Source of the DNA: Cyanobacteria bacterium FACHB-DQ100
Lineage (GTDB): Bacteria; Cyanobacteriota; Cyanobacteriia; Leptolyngbyales; Leptolyngbyaceae
DNA: 64,000 bases
Assembly: GCA_014695195.1 (NCBI GenBank)
Contig: JACJNW010000035.1
Coordinates: 124,001 to 188,000, forward strand
Direction of reading: 5' to 3'
Shown here: positions 46,964 through 55,465 of the stretch, piece by piece
Numbering within the stretch: position 1 is the stretch's first letter
Layout of the letters: every line of letters begins with the position of its first letter
Program-made: the position numbers and the translations under genes
The notes under the pieces: model-generated
Database searches by the model: none
What the model saw: only the letters and a program-made list of their open reading frames with translations
Told to the model about the DNA's origin: nothing

Positions 46964-47110
46964 ATGACTCGTTCAAAATTTGTTGCAGTGCTGACCGGAA
47001 TTATCTCTCTGGTACTGGGTGTGGGTTACTTGTTGCTGGTTCAATTGCTCGATTTTCGCGGGGAAATGCTTCCGGCTCCGATCGAAGTAATTCCGCCGTT
47101 CTTTTTCTAA
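46964..47110 (+). CDS. 48-residue single-helix membrane protein
   Basis: The frame starts MTRSKFVAVLTGIISLVLG, has one hydrophobic helix ending in GYLLLVQLLDF, and finishes with a Pro-rich tail (PAPIEVIPPFFF). The positive N-terminus and length are like the small single-pass proteins found in cyanobacteria. The stop codon ends two bases before the end of the convergent GTPase gene, and the frame fills the gap between that gene and the ABC gene, which supports it being real. No function can be given. Confidence 0.65.
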   Translation: MTRSKFVAVLTGIISLVLGVGYLLLVQLLDFRGEMLPAPIEVIPPFFF

Positions 47111-47111
47111 A

Positions 47112-48707
47112 TCATCTCCAATCGTCGATCGTATCTTCGGACGATCGCGGAATTTCCTCGTATTCTGGCATTCTTAATTCTTCTAAAGGTTCTGGCGCTT
47201 CTGCTTTCATCTCAAGCTGCAACGGTCGAATCACTCGCGTCACTGCCTCTTGCATAAACGCTTTGATAAATTCATCGCGTCGATTGAGGTGGAACTGCTT
47301 CTGCACTACTTCTGAGATGCCACCATCGCCCCAGTTCTGATCATTGCGGAAATATTCGATAAAGCTCCGACCTGCAATGCGCGTTAGATAGGCAGCGCTC
47401 ACCCCTTGAATGGCTCGACCGGCAATGAAGCCTGCAACACTGAATTGCATCGCAGTGGTCACAACCTCGATCGCACCTCGAACAATTCCCAATCCCACCA
47501 GCGTTTTTGCAAGTGAAATCGCCATCTCCCGCGCATGGCCAGTCGTAATCTCACACCCATAAATTCGCCCAATTTCAACTACCATCTGAGCATTTACCGC
47601 CGCTGTTGCCAGCAAATCAATGATTGGGATTGGGGTCGCAGCAATCACCCCGGCTCCGATCCACTGATAGCGATCGACTAATTTCTCTGCTTGTCTGCGT
47701 CGTTGCTCATCAATCAATCGCCGTGCTTCTTCGCCTAAACGCTGCGACTGAATCAGAATATTGTCCGCCAGCAGATCTTCGCCTTCAGTGCGTAGAATCT
47801 GGGCAATGCGATCGATCAGCGCTGTCATTTCTGGGTCAGGATAGAGCCACTCTCCGGTTTCAGTCCGCATCGCTGGAGGATTTGCCGCGATCGCCACAAC
47901 ATCCTCGAATGCTACCGTCCCGCGTACTCGCTGCCGTAACCGCGCCAAAATTGCCTCTAAATCTTCCTCGGTGTAGAGATCTGCTTTGTTGAGAACCAGG
48001 ATCGATCGCTTCCCAATCTGGGTTAATGCTTGCAAGGGTTCATACTCCGACTGCCGCAAGTCGTTATCCAGCACAAACAGAACTAAATCTGCTTCAGTTG
48101 CCAATCGTCGCGCGAGCGTTTCACGCTCGGTTCCCACGACTCCCACCTCTAAAATTCCAGGCGTGTCCGTGATGATGATCTCTCGATCGACTCCGCTTAA
48201 CTTCAATCGATGCGTTGCGCCTGCTTCCGTTGTGCCCATCGGTGCGCCCACTTCCCCGACAATCTGCCCCATGAGCGCATTAATCAGGGAAGTTTTCCCG
48301 GCTGATCCCGTTCCAAACACCACAAGCCGAAATTCCCCTCGCGCTAAATCTTGTTCAATCAGCTTCGATCGCAACATCAATTCTCGTCGTGCAATCTCAT
48401 CCTGAATCTGCGCGACCTGCTGCCGAACTGCTTGTAAATTCTCTTGTGCCGCTTCTGTTTTGACTTCTGAAACTTTGGGAATTGCCCGTCTGCGGCGTTT
48501 GGTTTGATTTGGCAACCAGAAAAAATAATAGGTAAAGGCTGCGATCAAAACCGCCAGCAGCACAATTACCAGAAAAATTACCAAATTCGCCAGAAATGGA
48601 TTTGCGATCGCCCAACTTAATCGCGTGATCGAGTCGATTAGCCAGATCACCAGTCCCAGGATCACCGCAATACCGACAACCAGCGTAATCAGTCGAGATA
48701 GGCGCAT
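47112..48707 (-). CDS. membrane-anchored GTPase with DUF697-type C-terminus
   Basis: The 531-residue protein has two N-terminal membrane helices (residues ~5-25 and ~40-65), a basic stretch, a coiled segment, and an Era/HSR1-like G domain: G1 GTGSAGKTS (132-140), ITDTPG for G3 and LNKADLY for G4. The C-terminal ~180 residues are hydrophobic in places with the GAGVIAATPIPIIDLLATAAVNAQM pattern of DUF697/YcjF proteins. Such GTPases are widespread in cyanobacteria but poorly characterised. The gene is monocistronic. Confidence 0.88.
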   Translation of the reverse strand: MRLSRLITLVVGIAVILGLVIWLIDSITRLSWAIANPFLANLVIFLVIVLLAVLIAAFTYYFFWLPNQTKRRRRAIPKVSEVKTEAAQENLQAVRQQVAQIQDEIARRELMLRSKLIEQDLARGEFRLVVFGTGSAGKTSLINALMGQIVGEVGAPMGTTEAGATHRLKLSGVDREIIITDTPGILEVGVVGTERETLARRLATEADLVLFVLDNDLRQSEYEPLQALTQIGKRSILVLNKADLYTEEDLEAILARLRQRVRGTVAFEDVVAIAANPPAMRTETGEWLYPDPEMTALIDRIAQILRTEGEDLLADNILIQSQRLGEEARRLIDEQRRRQAEKLVDRYQWIGAGVIAATPIPIIDLLATAAVNAQMVVEIGRIYGCEITTGHAREMAISLAKTLVGLGIVRGAIEVVTTAMQFSVAGFIAGRAIQGVSAAYLTRIAGRSFIEYFRNDQNWGDGGISEVVQKQFHLNRRDEFIKAFMQEAVTRVIRPLQLEMKAEAPEPLEELRMPEYEEIPRSSEDTIDDWR

Positions 48708-48852
48708 GACTTTTACTTAGAGCGACTTTTCTCTATTGTGGCGGATCTGCCTCTTATCGATAAGCAACCTGAACGATCGTCAGTTGAATTTCTGAGCAAG
48801 ATTTTCTATCGTCAAAACGTCGATACTCTCAAAATTCTAAAACGCAAAAACT

Positions 48853-49383
48853 ATGAGTCTTTTTGATCAAATCGTCAGCGCTGTCTCTAATCCCCAGCAG
48901 CAAGCCTCTACTAACCAACTCGGCAGCATTTTAGGTGTTGCTCAGCAAGTTGCAGGCAACCAAGGACTCGATCCAAATCTCACCCAAACGGTAATGTCGT
49001 TGCTTGGTGGGCATGTGCGATCGTCCTTGCAGCAAACGCAAGCCACTCAAGGCAATGCTCAGGTGCAAAACTTGGTCAGTCAATTTGCGGGACTCGGCAG
49101 TAATCCTCAAGCCGTTAACACGCTCTTCCCAGGAGCCGCCCAGCAGCAGGTGTCTGAAAATATTGCACAACAGACTGGACTGAACCCAGGCATGATTCAG
49201 TCAATGCTGCCCGTGCTTGTGCCGCTAGTTCTCAATCTCCTGCAAAGCGGCTCGATGCAGCAGGGCGCTCAATCGGGCGGTGGAAACCCAGTGCTGAATA
49301 CCTTTCTCGATGCCGATCGCGATGGCGATGTCGATGTCGGTGATGTCATGGGCATGGCTGGGCGATTCTTGGGTCAACGCTAA
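48853..49383 (+). CDS. DUF937-like protein with C-terminal EF-hand-type calcium loop
   Basis: The 176-residue protein opens with MSLFDQIVSAVSNPQQQAS, is rich in Gln, Ala, Gly and Leu, and has the VLVPLVLNLLQSG segment of DUF937-like proteins. The last ~25 residues hold DADRDGDVDVGD, an EF-hand/dockerin-like loop expected to bind calcium. No signal peptide is seen. Function unknown. A hairpin follows the stop codon and is shared with the convergent RRM gene. Confidence 0.75.
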   Translation: MSLFDQIVSAVSNPQQQASTNQLGSILGVAQQVAGNQGLDPNLTQTVMSLLGGHVRSSLQQTQATQGNAQVQNLVSQFAGLGSNPQAVNTLFPGAAQQQVSENIAQQTGLNPGMIQSMLPVLVPLVLNLLQSGSMQQGAQSGGGNPVLNTFLDADRDGDVDVGDVMGMAGRFLGQR

Positions 49384-49409
49384 ACGCTAGTCACCCAGAA
49401 AGCAAGAAA

Positions 49410-49435
49410 GCGGACAGGTTCAAGATCCTGTCCGC
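49410..49435. terminator. bidirectional hairpin between the DUF937 and RRM genes
   Basis: GCGGACAGG (49410-49418) pairs perfectly with 49427-49435 around an 8-nt loop. The flanks contain only short T/A-rich tracts. It sits 26 bp and 12 bp from the two stop codons. Confidence 0.65.
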
Positions 49436-49447
49436 CTTCATACTTCC

Positions 49448-49744
49448 TTAGTAATTGTTTTTGCTAAAGCTCTTGCCACCCCCGGCTGCGCCTGCCCGCG
49501 ACTCTCGCGGCTTCGCTTTATTCACTTTAAGTTCTCGACCCAGCCATTCTGCACCGTCTAACTCAGCGATCGCCGCATCTTCTTGGGCATCTTCAGCCAT
49601 CTCGACAAAAGCGAATCCCCGTTTTCTGCCCGTTTCTCGGTCTGTCGGAAGGCTCACTCGGCTGACTGTGCCGTACTCAGCAAACACTTCTTTGAGATCC
49701 TCTTCGGTTGCCTGGAAGGACAAGTTTCCAATATAAATAGTCAC
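49448..49744 (-). CDS. RRM-type RNA-binding protein
   Basis: The 98-residue protein is one RRM domain (RNP2 IYIGNLSF at the start, RNP1 RGFAFVEM in the middle) with a short Gly/Ser-rich tail (GAAGGGKSFSKNNY), the usual form of cyanobacterial Rbp proteins. Some of these are cold-induced and others guide photosystem mRNAs to thylakoids; the type here cannot be told. The start is a GTG with GGAG six bases before it; the family N-terminus is then M(V)TIYIGNL. Confidence 0.92.
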   Translation of the reverse strand: MTIYIGNLSFQATEEDLKEVFAEYGTVSRVSLPTDRETGRKRGFAFVEMAEDAQEDAAIAELDGAEWLGRELKVNKAKPRESRAGAAGGGKSFSKNNY

Positions 49745-50256
49745 GTTACTCTCCAAACCATTCTTGTGAGGGGCGAACTCGGAGAAAGCCGATCGAGCAG
49801 AACATCAATGCAACCCAACAGCCGTCGCCGAACTCTTGTTTTGAGAGTATTATACTAGACTCATTCTGAATTGAGAAGCACAGTTACCGTCATTCGTCTA
49901 CCTGTAAAAACAGGAATTTCTATCATTTGCCCTGTAAATTTCTATCGAAGCATCCGTGTAATTCCTGATGAAACGTTTTCAATGGTAAGAAAAGATTTTT
50001 TCTCAGAAAGTTGACAAAACGTTACAGAGTTAGCGAACCTAGAAGATAGGAATCAGTGCTGTGCGCTGTTCTAGAACGAGCGAGTTTAGCAGGAACGAGT
50101 AAGATTCAAAATTTTTTAAGAATCTCTCGCTTCTGTCTGTAGCGCAGGCAACAATCAGCTAGGTTAGGAGAGAAAACTTCTTTTCTTAACCTCGCCTTAA
50201 GTCTGTAGGTGTACTCTGTGAGAATACCTACATACGTTGCCTTGCGTTTTATTTTT
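49745..50256. other. 512-bp spacer between the RRM gene and pstS
   Basis: The pstS-proximal end contains the tandem PHO box. The RRM-proximal ~120 bp probably forms the RRM leader, which is long in cold-induced members. Nothing else is recognised in the AT-rich middle. Confidence 0.5.
50185..50203 (+). promoter_or_regulatory. tandem PHO box upstream of pstS
   Basis: CTTAACCT and CTTAAGTC lie 11 bp apart, start to start. This is the direct-repeat spacing bound by the phosphate regulator SphR/PhoB in cyanobacteria, whose repeat is CTTAACCT or a near variant. The box ends 53 bp before the pstS ATG. Confidence 0.7.
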
Positions 50257-51375
50257 ATGGCGTTTTTTCAACAAAGAATCCGTTTAGGTCTGTCTTTCTC
50301 CTCGATTGCAGCCCTGATGATGGGCGTAGCAGCTTGTTCCCCTCAAACTACGACCACACCTCAGGGCGCTACGGGCAGCAGTCCCACTGCTCCAACTGCT
50401 TCGGCTCCCAATGCAGGAGCAGCAGTCTCGATCAACGGAGCGGGAGCGACGGCTCCGAGTCTGCTGTACCAACGCTGGTTCCAGGAATATAACAAGCAAA
50501 ACCCAGGTGTCCAAATCAGCTATGACTCCGTGGGTAGCGGTGCAGGCGTGAAGCGGTTCATCGATCAAACCGTTGATTTTGGAGCCTCTGACGATCCCCT
50601 GAAGGACGAGGATCGAACAAAAGTTCCGGCAGAACGCGGCAAAGCGGTTCAGGTTCCCTCGACAGGGTTGTTTATCGTCATGGGATACAACGTGCCTGGG
50701 CTGGCGGATCTGAAGCTGTCGCGCGAAGCGCTCTGCGGCATTGTCGATGGGTCGATCAAATCTTGGGACGACCCGAAAATCAAAAAAGATAACCCGAATG
50801 CTCCCAGTCAGCCGCTGACCTTTGTTCACCGCTCTGACGGCAGTGGCACAACAGCAATTTTCACCTCGCACGTTGCCAAAGCCTGCCCGAATTGGAAAGC
50901 AGGTTCAGGTAAATCCGTGGAGTGGCCGACCGGAACTGGCGGTAAAGGCAATGAGGGTGTGACTGCTCAGATTCAGCAGACCCCGGGCGCGGTTGGATAT
51001 ATTGAGTATTCTTTTGCAAAGCAAAATAATGTGACGGCTGCAAGTTTGCAGAACAAATCGGGTGCATTCATTGCCCCGACTCCTGAAGCTGCGGCTAAAG
51101 CATTCTCCGGCGCGAGCGTTCCGGCTGACTTTGCGATGAAGGTTCCTGATCCAGAGGGCAAAGATGCCTACCCGATCGCCGGCTTGACTTACCTGCTGCT
51201 GTACGAAAATCCGAAAGACCCCGCTAAAGCAAAGGCGTTTAACGATTTCATCAGATGGGCTTACACAGACGGCAAAGCCTTTACAAATGAATTAGGGTTC
51301 ATTCCTCTGCCGGAAGATGTGTCGACCAAGGCGGCTTCCGCATTAGATTCAATCAAGGTTGCGGCAACGAAGTAG
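50257..51375 (+). CDS. pstS: phosphate-binding lipoprotein PstS
   Basis: The 372-residue protein has a signal peptide ending in the lipobox VAAC, with Cys27 as the expected lipidated residue, a Thr/Ala-rich linker, and the PstS core (INGAGATAPSLLYQRWFQEY, VDFGASDDPL, HRSDGSGTT, PGAVGYIEYSFA). It binds phosphate in the periplasm for the Pst importer. The ATG is preferred over a GTG 48 bases upstream because only the ATG gives a regular signal peptide. It is the first gene of pstS-C-A-B behind a PHO box. Confidence 0.96.
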   Translation: MAFFQQRIRLGLSFSSIAALMMGVAACSPQTTTTPQGATGSSPTAPTASAPNAGAAVSINGAGATAPSLLYQRWFQEYNKQNPGVQISYDSVGSGAGVKRFIDQTVDFGASDDPLKDEDRTKVPAERGKAVQVPSTGLFIVMGYNVPGLADLKLSREALCGIVDGSIKSWDDPKIKKDNPNAPSQPLTFVHRSDGSGTTAIFTSHVAKACPNWKAGSGKSVEWPTGTGGKGNEGVTAQIQQTPGAVGYIEYSFAKQNNVTAASLQNKSGAFIAPTPEAAAKAFSGASVPADFAMKVPDPEGKDAYPIAGLTYLLLYENPKDPAKAKAFNDFIRWAYTDGKAFTNELGFIPLPEDVSTKAASALDSIKVAATK

Positions 51376-51466
51376 TTGCGGTGATTGGCTAGAGAGAACA
51401 AATGGCTCTCTAGCCAGTGCACGATCGCGTGGTATTGTTTTTATCACTTTCTGTAAAACGGTTTTT

Positions 51467-52423
51467 ATGGCTGCGCCTGCGGAGCGATCATCGCGAATGT
51501 CTTGGAGACGTACACCTGCGTCTCGCTTGACTGATAAGGGATTTATTTGGTTGACGGCTGCGTTTGCGGTTGGCGTTGGGGTGTTGTTATTAGCGATCGC
51601 AGGTCGAGTCGGAACGGATGCGCTCCCGGCAATTCAGAAATTTGGGCTTGGGTTTCTCGTTACGAGCCGATGGAGCGTCAATGATGAAGTGTTTGGCGCA
51701 CTGACTCAGATTTATGGAACGCTGGTGACTTCGTTTTTGGCACTGTTACTGGCGGTGCCTGTTGGCATTGGAGTGGCGCTATTTTTGAGCGAAGACTTTT
51801 TGCCGCCGCGTGTAAAGCAGCCGATCGTCTTTATGGTTGAACTGCTGGCAGCAATTCCGAGCGTGGTATACGGATTGTGGGGCATTTTCGTGCTGATCCC
51901 GGTGCTACGCCCGTTTGGAATATGGTTGAATTCGACGCTGGGCTGGATTCCGATCTTCAGTACGGCTCCCGCAGGGCCTGGAATCTATGCAGCAGGAATT
52001 ATTTTGGCAATCATGATTTTGCCGATTATTGCAGCAATTTCGCGGGATGCGCTCGTGGCGGTTCCATCTGAATTGCGCCAAGCTGCTTATGGATTAGGTG
52101 CAACTCGATGGGAGACAATTTTTAGAGTCTTGTTGCCCGCCGCGTTTTCTGGAATTGTCGGTGGCATTATGTTGGCACTCGGTCGGGCAATGGGTGAGAC
52201 GATGGCAGTGACGATGGTGATTGGTAACGTCGATTCGATCCGATCGCTCTCGATTTTGTCTCAAGGTTCGACGGTGGCTTCGCTGTTAGCGAACCAATTT
52301 GCGGAAGCGAGTGGGCTGCAAGTGGCATCATTGATGTATGCCGCGCTGATTTTGTTTGCCTTAACGCTGGTTGTAAATGTGTTAGCGGAAATTGTCGTTC
52401 GCCGATTCAGCATGAAGCTTTAG
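51467..52423 (+). CDS. pstC: phosphate ABC transporter permease PstC
   Basis: The 318-residue permease has six membrane helices and the binding-protein-dependent permease EAA-type loop (SELRQAAYGLGATRWETI), with VELLAAIPSVVYGLWG typical of PstC. The ATG follows 91 bp after pstS; the open frame runs further upstream but that part has no family features. It pairs with PstA as the membrane channel. Confidence 0.95.
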   Translation: MAAPAERSSRMSWRRTPASRLTDKGFIWLTAAFAVGVGVLLLAIAGRVGTDALPAIQKFGLGFLVTSRWSVNDEVFGALTQIYGTLVTSFLALLLAVPVGIGVALFLSEDFLPPRVKQPIVFMVELLAAIPSVVYGLWGIFVLIPVLRPFGIWLNSTLGWIPIFSTAPAGPGIYAAGIILAIMILPIIAAISRDALVAVPSELRQAAYGLGATRWETIFRVLLPAAFSGIVGGIMLALGRAMGETMAVTMVIGNVDSIRSLSILSQGSTVASLLANQFAEASGLQVASLMYAALILFALTLVVNVLAEIVVRRFSMKL

Positions 52424-52454
52424 GCGCTACGATCAAATTGAGATAAGAACTTGT

Positions 52455-53330
52455 ATGGATTCTCCAGAATTTGCGACATCAGGGCGCAGCTTAAAACGAT
52501 CGCCCGGTTCTCCCCGAACCTTGTTTTCTTCCGCCATGACCGTTGTGGCGTTTCTCTGTGCAGGGTTGGCACTGATTCCGCTAGCGGCGGTGATGATTTA
52601 TGTGCTGATTAACGGCGCTTCTCGACTCACGCCTAGCGTCTTTTTGGAACTGCCTCCGGCTCCCGGACTGGCAGGTGGAGGATTCGGCAATGCGTTCTTG
52701 GGAACGTTGTTGACCGTTGGCATCGCCTCATTGATGGCAATTCCGTTTGGAATTATTGGGGCAATTTACTTGTCTGAGTTTGGACGAGACACGAAGCTAG
52801 CGGAGACCGTGAACTTCTTAACGAACGTCTTGAGCGGTGTGCCGTCGATCGTCATTGGGGCGTTTGCGTATGCGGTTGTGGTGCTGCGGACGGGGACATT
52901 CTCAGCAGTGGCAGGTGGGTTTGCGCTGGCGGTGTTGATGTTGCCGACGATCGTCAGAACCGCAGCCGAGGCGCTGGAAGCTGTGCCAAATGAGTATCGT
53001 CAAGCGGCGATCGGACTGGGTTCGACTCGGCTGCAAACGACCTTACAGATTGTGCTGCCGTCAGCGACTCCGGCGATCGTCACCGGAATTTTGCTAGCAT
53101 TGGCACGGGCTGCGGGTGAAACGGCTCCGGTGCTGTTCACGGCTTCTTTCAACCGATTCTGGAATACAACCTTGTGGCAACCGACGGCAACGATGTCACG
53201 GCTAGTGTTTGACTTTGCTACGTCTCCGTTTAAAGCGCAACAAGAGCTTGCGTGGGCAGGCTCATTAGTCTTAGTTTTGTTGGTTTTGATCACAAGCATT
53301 TTGTCGCGCATGGTGATTAAACGTCGATAA
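52455..53330 (+). CDS. pstA: phosphate ABC transporter permease PstA
   Basis: The 291-residue permease has six helices, the [20 protein letters not shown] segment and the loop [18 protein letters not shown] that contacts the ATPase. It has an N-terminal Ser/Arg-rich cytosolic stretch. It lies 31 bp after pstC and 41 bp before pstB. Confidence 0.95.
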   Translation: MDSPEFATSGRSLKRSPGSPRTLFSSAMTVVAFLCAGLALIPLAAVMIYVLINGASRLTPSVFLELPPAPGLAGGGFGNAFLGTLLTVGIASLMAIPFGIIGAIYLSEFGRDTKLAETVNFLTNVLSGVPSIVIGAFAYAVVVLRTGTFSAVAGGFALAVLMLPTIVRTAAEALEAVPNEYRQAAIGLGSTRLQTTLQIVLPSATPAIVTGILLALARAAGETAPVLFTASFNRFWNTTLWQPTATMSRLVFDFATSPFKAQQELAWAGSLVLVLLVLITSILSRMVIKRR

Positions 53331-53371
53331 GTCTTTTTACCGCTTCGATCCCTTATTCCTCTATTCACTTT

Positions 53372-54178
53372 ATGACTTCTAGAGTTCAGGACGTTCGTCA
53401 AACCGAAAGCGTCTTTCGCACTGAAAACCTCAACATCTACTACGGCGACTTCTTGGCAGTGCGAGATGTGTCGATCGAGATCCCCAAAAACGCTGTCACC
53501 GCTTTTATTGGGCCTTCGGGCTGCGGTAAGAGTACGGTGATTCGCTGCTTCAATCGATTAAATGATTTGATCAATTCGTTCCGCACCGACGGCAAGATTT
53601 ATTATCACAATCAAGATCTCTATGCGCCTGAGGTTGATCCGGTCGAAGTGCGGCGGCAGATTGGCATGGTGTTCCAAAAGCCAAACCCATTTCCCAAAAC
53701 CATTTATGACAATATTGCGTTTGGGCCTCGGTTGCTTGGGTTCAAGGGCGATATGGATGAGTTGGTGGAACGATCACTCAAACAAGCGGCACTCTGGGAC
53801 GATGTGAAAGATAAGCTCAAAGCTTACGGAACAGATTTGTCGGGAGGTCAGCAGCAGCGTTTATGTATTGCGCGGGCGATCGCGGTGCAGCCCGAAGTGA
53901 TTTTGATGGACGAGCCTTGTTCGGCACTTGACCCGATTTCGACGCTGAAGGTTGAAGATCTGCTGCAACAATTAAAAGAGAAATATACGATCGTGATTGT
54001 GACGCACAATATGCAGCAAGCGTCTCGTGCATCAGATTACACCGCATTTTTCAACGTAGAAGCGAACTCGAAAGGACAAAGAACCGGATACATTGTGGAA
54101 TACGAGCGCACGGAGCGAATTTTCCAAAATCCGCAAGAACAAGCGACTCAAGCTTATGTCAGCGGTCGTTTCGGCTAA
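53372..54178 (+). CDS. pstB: phosphate ABC transporter ATP-binding protein PstB
   Basis: The 268-residue ATPase has Walker [10 protein letters not shown], the Q-loop [14 protein letters not shown] typical of PstB, signature LSGGQQQRL and Walker [13 protein letters not shown]. It powers phosphate import through PstCA. No phoU follows; the operon ends in a strong terminator that runs into the convergent DUF2993 gene. Confidence 0.97.
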   Translation: MTSRVQDVRQTESVFRTENLNIYYGDFLAVRDVSIEIPKNAVTAFIGPSGCGKSTVIRCFNRLNDLINSFRTDGKIYYHNQDLYAPEVDPVEVRRQIGMVFQKPNPFPKTIYDNIAFGPRLLGFKGDMDELVERSLKQAALWDDVKDKLKAYGTDLSGGQQQRLCIARAIAVQPEVILMDEPCSALDPISTLKVEDLLQQLKEKYTIVIVTHNMQQASRASDYTAFFNVEANSKGQRTGYIVEYERTERIFQNPQEQATQAYVSGRFG

Positions 54179-54206
54179 ATCACAGGTTTGACAGGCTGAG
54201 AGGAGG

Positions 54207-54235
54207 GAGCAAGGTTTATCTTGCTTCTTTTTTTT
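54207..54235 (+). terminator. intrinsic terminator of the pst operon
   Basis: GAGCAAG (54207-54213) pairs with CTTGCTT (54220-54226), with one G-U pair, and is followed by C and eight T. Its right arm and T-run lie inside the final codons of the convergent DUF2993 gene. Confidence 0.8.
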
Positions 54236-54995
54236 GCGGGCTGCGAAGCTGCACAAAGCTGGCAACCTCTAATCGAGAGGCTTCGAGCTTCAGGGTGAGA
54301 ATGCGGGCGGTAATGTTTGAGGCTTCGAGCTGGCGTAAATCGGTACGATCGCGAATTAGAGCTTCGATGGCGCGGGTCACAGGTTCGGGACTCGGTTGAT
54401 TGTTTGCCCAGACTTTGAGATTGTTTAGTTGCAGCGATCGACCTGAAACGATTTGCGGTTCGGCTTCGGCAACGATTTTAAGCTTCGCGGGATCGCCTTG
54501 CTCTTGGAGTTCAATTTGAAACCGGATTCGGTTTTGTGGCAGTAGGGTCAGTTGGGGATTGAGGAAGTCGTAACGCTCGATCTGTCTTGCTTGTCGCCGC
54601 AGGAGCTGAAGTCCGAGATTGCGGAGCCGAGCGGTGACAAAGGGCGATCGTAAAGCGCGATCGATATCTGCTTGGGTGAGAACCACGCGAACGCCTGCTT
54701 GCAACGGTTTTGCAAGTTTACGGCTTCTGAGTTGTAGCGAGATCGGATCGGTTTCGACTTCTAACGTATCGATGCGGAATTCCTGAATTGGGAAAAGTCC
54801 TCGTCCAGCAATGCGAACGAGATTGGCGCGACCTTGAATAATTTGGTAACTCGGAGCATTATCGACTCGCACCTGAAGCTGTTCTGCGGCAACGAGTTGT
54901 TTGCGGATTTGGGTTTCGGCGACGCGATCGACTACGATTCCGGTTGGGGAAAGGATGCCGAGTAAGCTTGAGAGCAAGATGGTGAAGAAGTCCAT
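54216..54995 (-). CDS. DUF2993 (LmeA-type) domain protein
   Basis: The 259-residue protein has a hydrophobic N-terminus (MDFFTILLSSLLGILSPTG) and a beta-rich body matching DUF2993 proteins (VRIAGRGLFPIQEFRIDTLEVETDPI, then LTQADIDRALRSPFV). Many cyanobacteria carry several copies; in actinobacteria LmeA affects lipid-glycan assembly, but no function is established here. The gene starts just below a tandem 21-bp repeat and a palindromic element. Confidence 0.82.
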   Translation of the reverse strand: MDFFTILLSSLLGILSPTGIVVDRVAETQIRKQLVAAEQLQVRVDNAPSYQIIQGRANLVRIAGRGLFPIQEFRIDTLEVETDPISLQLRSRKLAKPLQAGVRVVLTQADIDRALRSPFVTARLRNLGLQLLRRQARQIERYDFLNPQLTLLPQNRIRFQIELQEQGDPAKLKIVAEAEPQIVSGRSLQLNNLKVWANNQPSPEPVTRAIEALIRDRTDLRQLEASNITARILTLKLEASRLEVASFVQLRSPQKKEAR

Positions 54996-55069
54996 ATCCG
55001 GGTAACTCGCAATTCTTGATACTTAATTGATACTTGATGTGCTTGATGCTGCTAATGACTGCATCAAGC

Positions 55070-55132
55070 CTGAAAATCTCGTCGTTGAGTCTGCGAATCT
55101 CGTCATCGAGTCTGCAAACCCCGTCGTTGAGT
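55070..55132. repeat. three tandem 21-bp repeats upstream of the DUF2993 gene
   Basis: Three units of 21 bp with the pattern CTGxxAAxCxCGTCxTxGAGT lie head to tail. On the minus strand they would encode three heptads of a coiled coil (RLDDEIRRLNDEIFRLD), in an open frame that overlaps the DUF2993 start in another frame. Confidence 0.7.
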
Positions 55133-55203
55133 TTATAATCCGCGCGATTAGCCGTATCAAACTGTTCCGTCAAGAATTGTTGCCTTGAAGGAGCAGTGAG
55201 TAT

Positions 55204-55465
55204 GTCAAGTTAACGTAAGTTCGACGAGTTTTCTCGCTGCGGTTTGAGCGACTGCTTGCCCCCTAAATCCCCCACACGTGGGGGACTTCAAGCCCACTTC
55301 TTTTATTCAAAGTCCCCCATTCATGGGGGATTTAGGGGGCTGAAGCCGACTCAAACGCAGCGAGCTACAACTTGTGTGTACACGGTAGCATTCATAGGGA
55401 ATTTAGGGGGCAACCCGGATTCAGCATCGAAGCGAATTCTGTCTGTCGAACTCACGTCAAGTTAA
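55204..55465. mobile_element. palindromic MITE-like element, no coding capacity
   Basis: A 15-bp perfect inverted repeat (CCCCCTAAATCCCCC at 55259-55273, mate at 55325-55339) encloses two small hairpins. Outside it lies a longer imperfect inverted repeat (CTCGCTGC at 55233-55240, mate at 55357-55364), and outside that another (ACGTAAGTTCGAC at 55213-55225, mate at 55445-55457 with one mismatch). GTCAAGTTAA occurs as a direct repeat at both ends (55204-55213 and 55456-55465). The stop codon of the tsaC-like gene lies inside the right end. No transposase is present. Confidence 0.6.

Noticed and set aside
50209-50256. GTG start 48 bases upstream of the pstS ATG
   Set aside because: It would put extra residues before the signal peptide and would start only six bases from the PHO box.
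54859-55173. Open frame of 104 codons overlapping the DUF2993 start
   Set aside because: Its second half is only the shadow of DUF2993. The coiled-coil-like first half comes from a 21-bp tandem repeat and is reported as a repeat, not as a gene.
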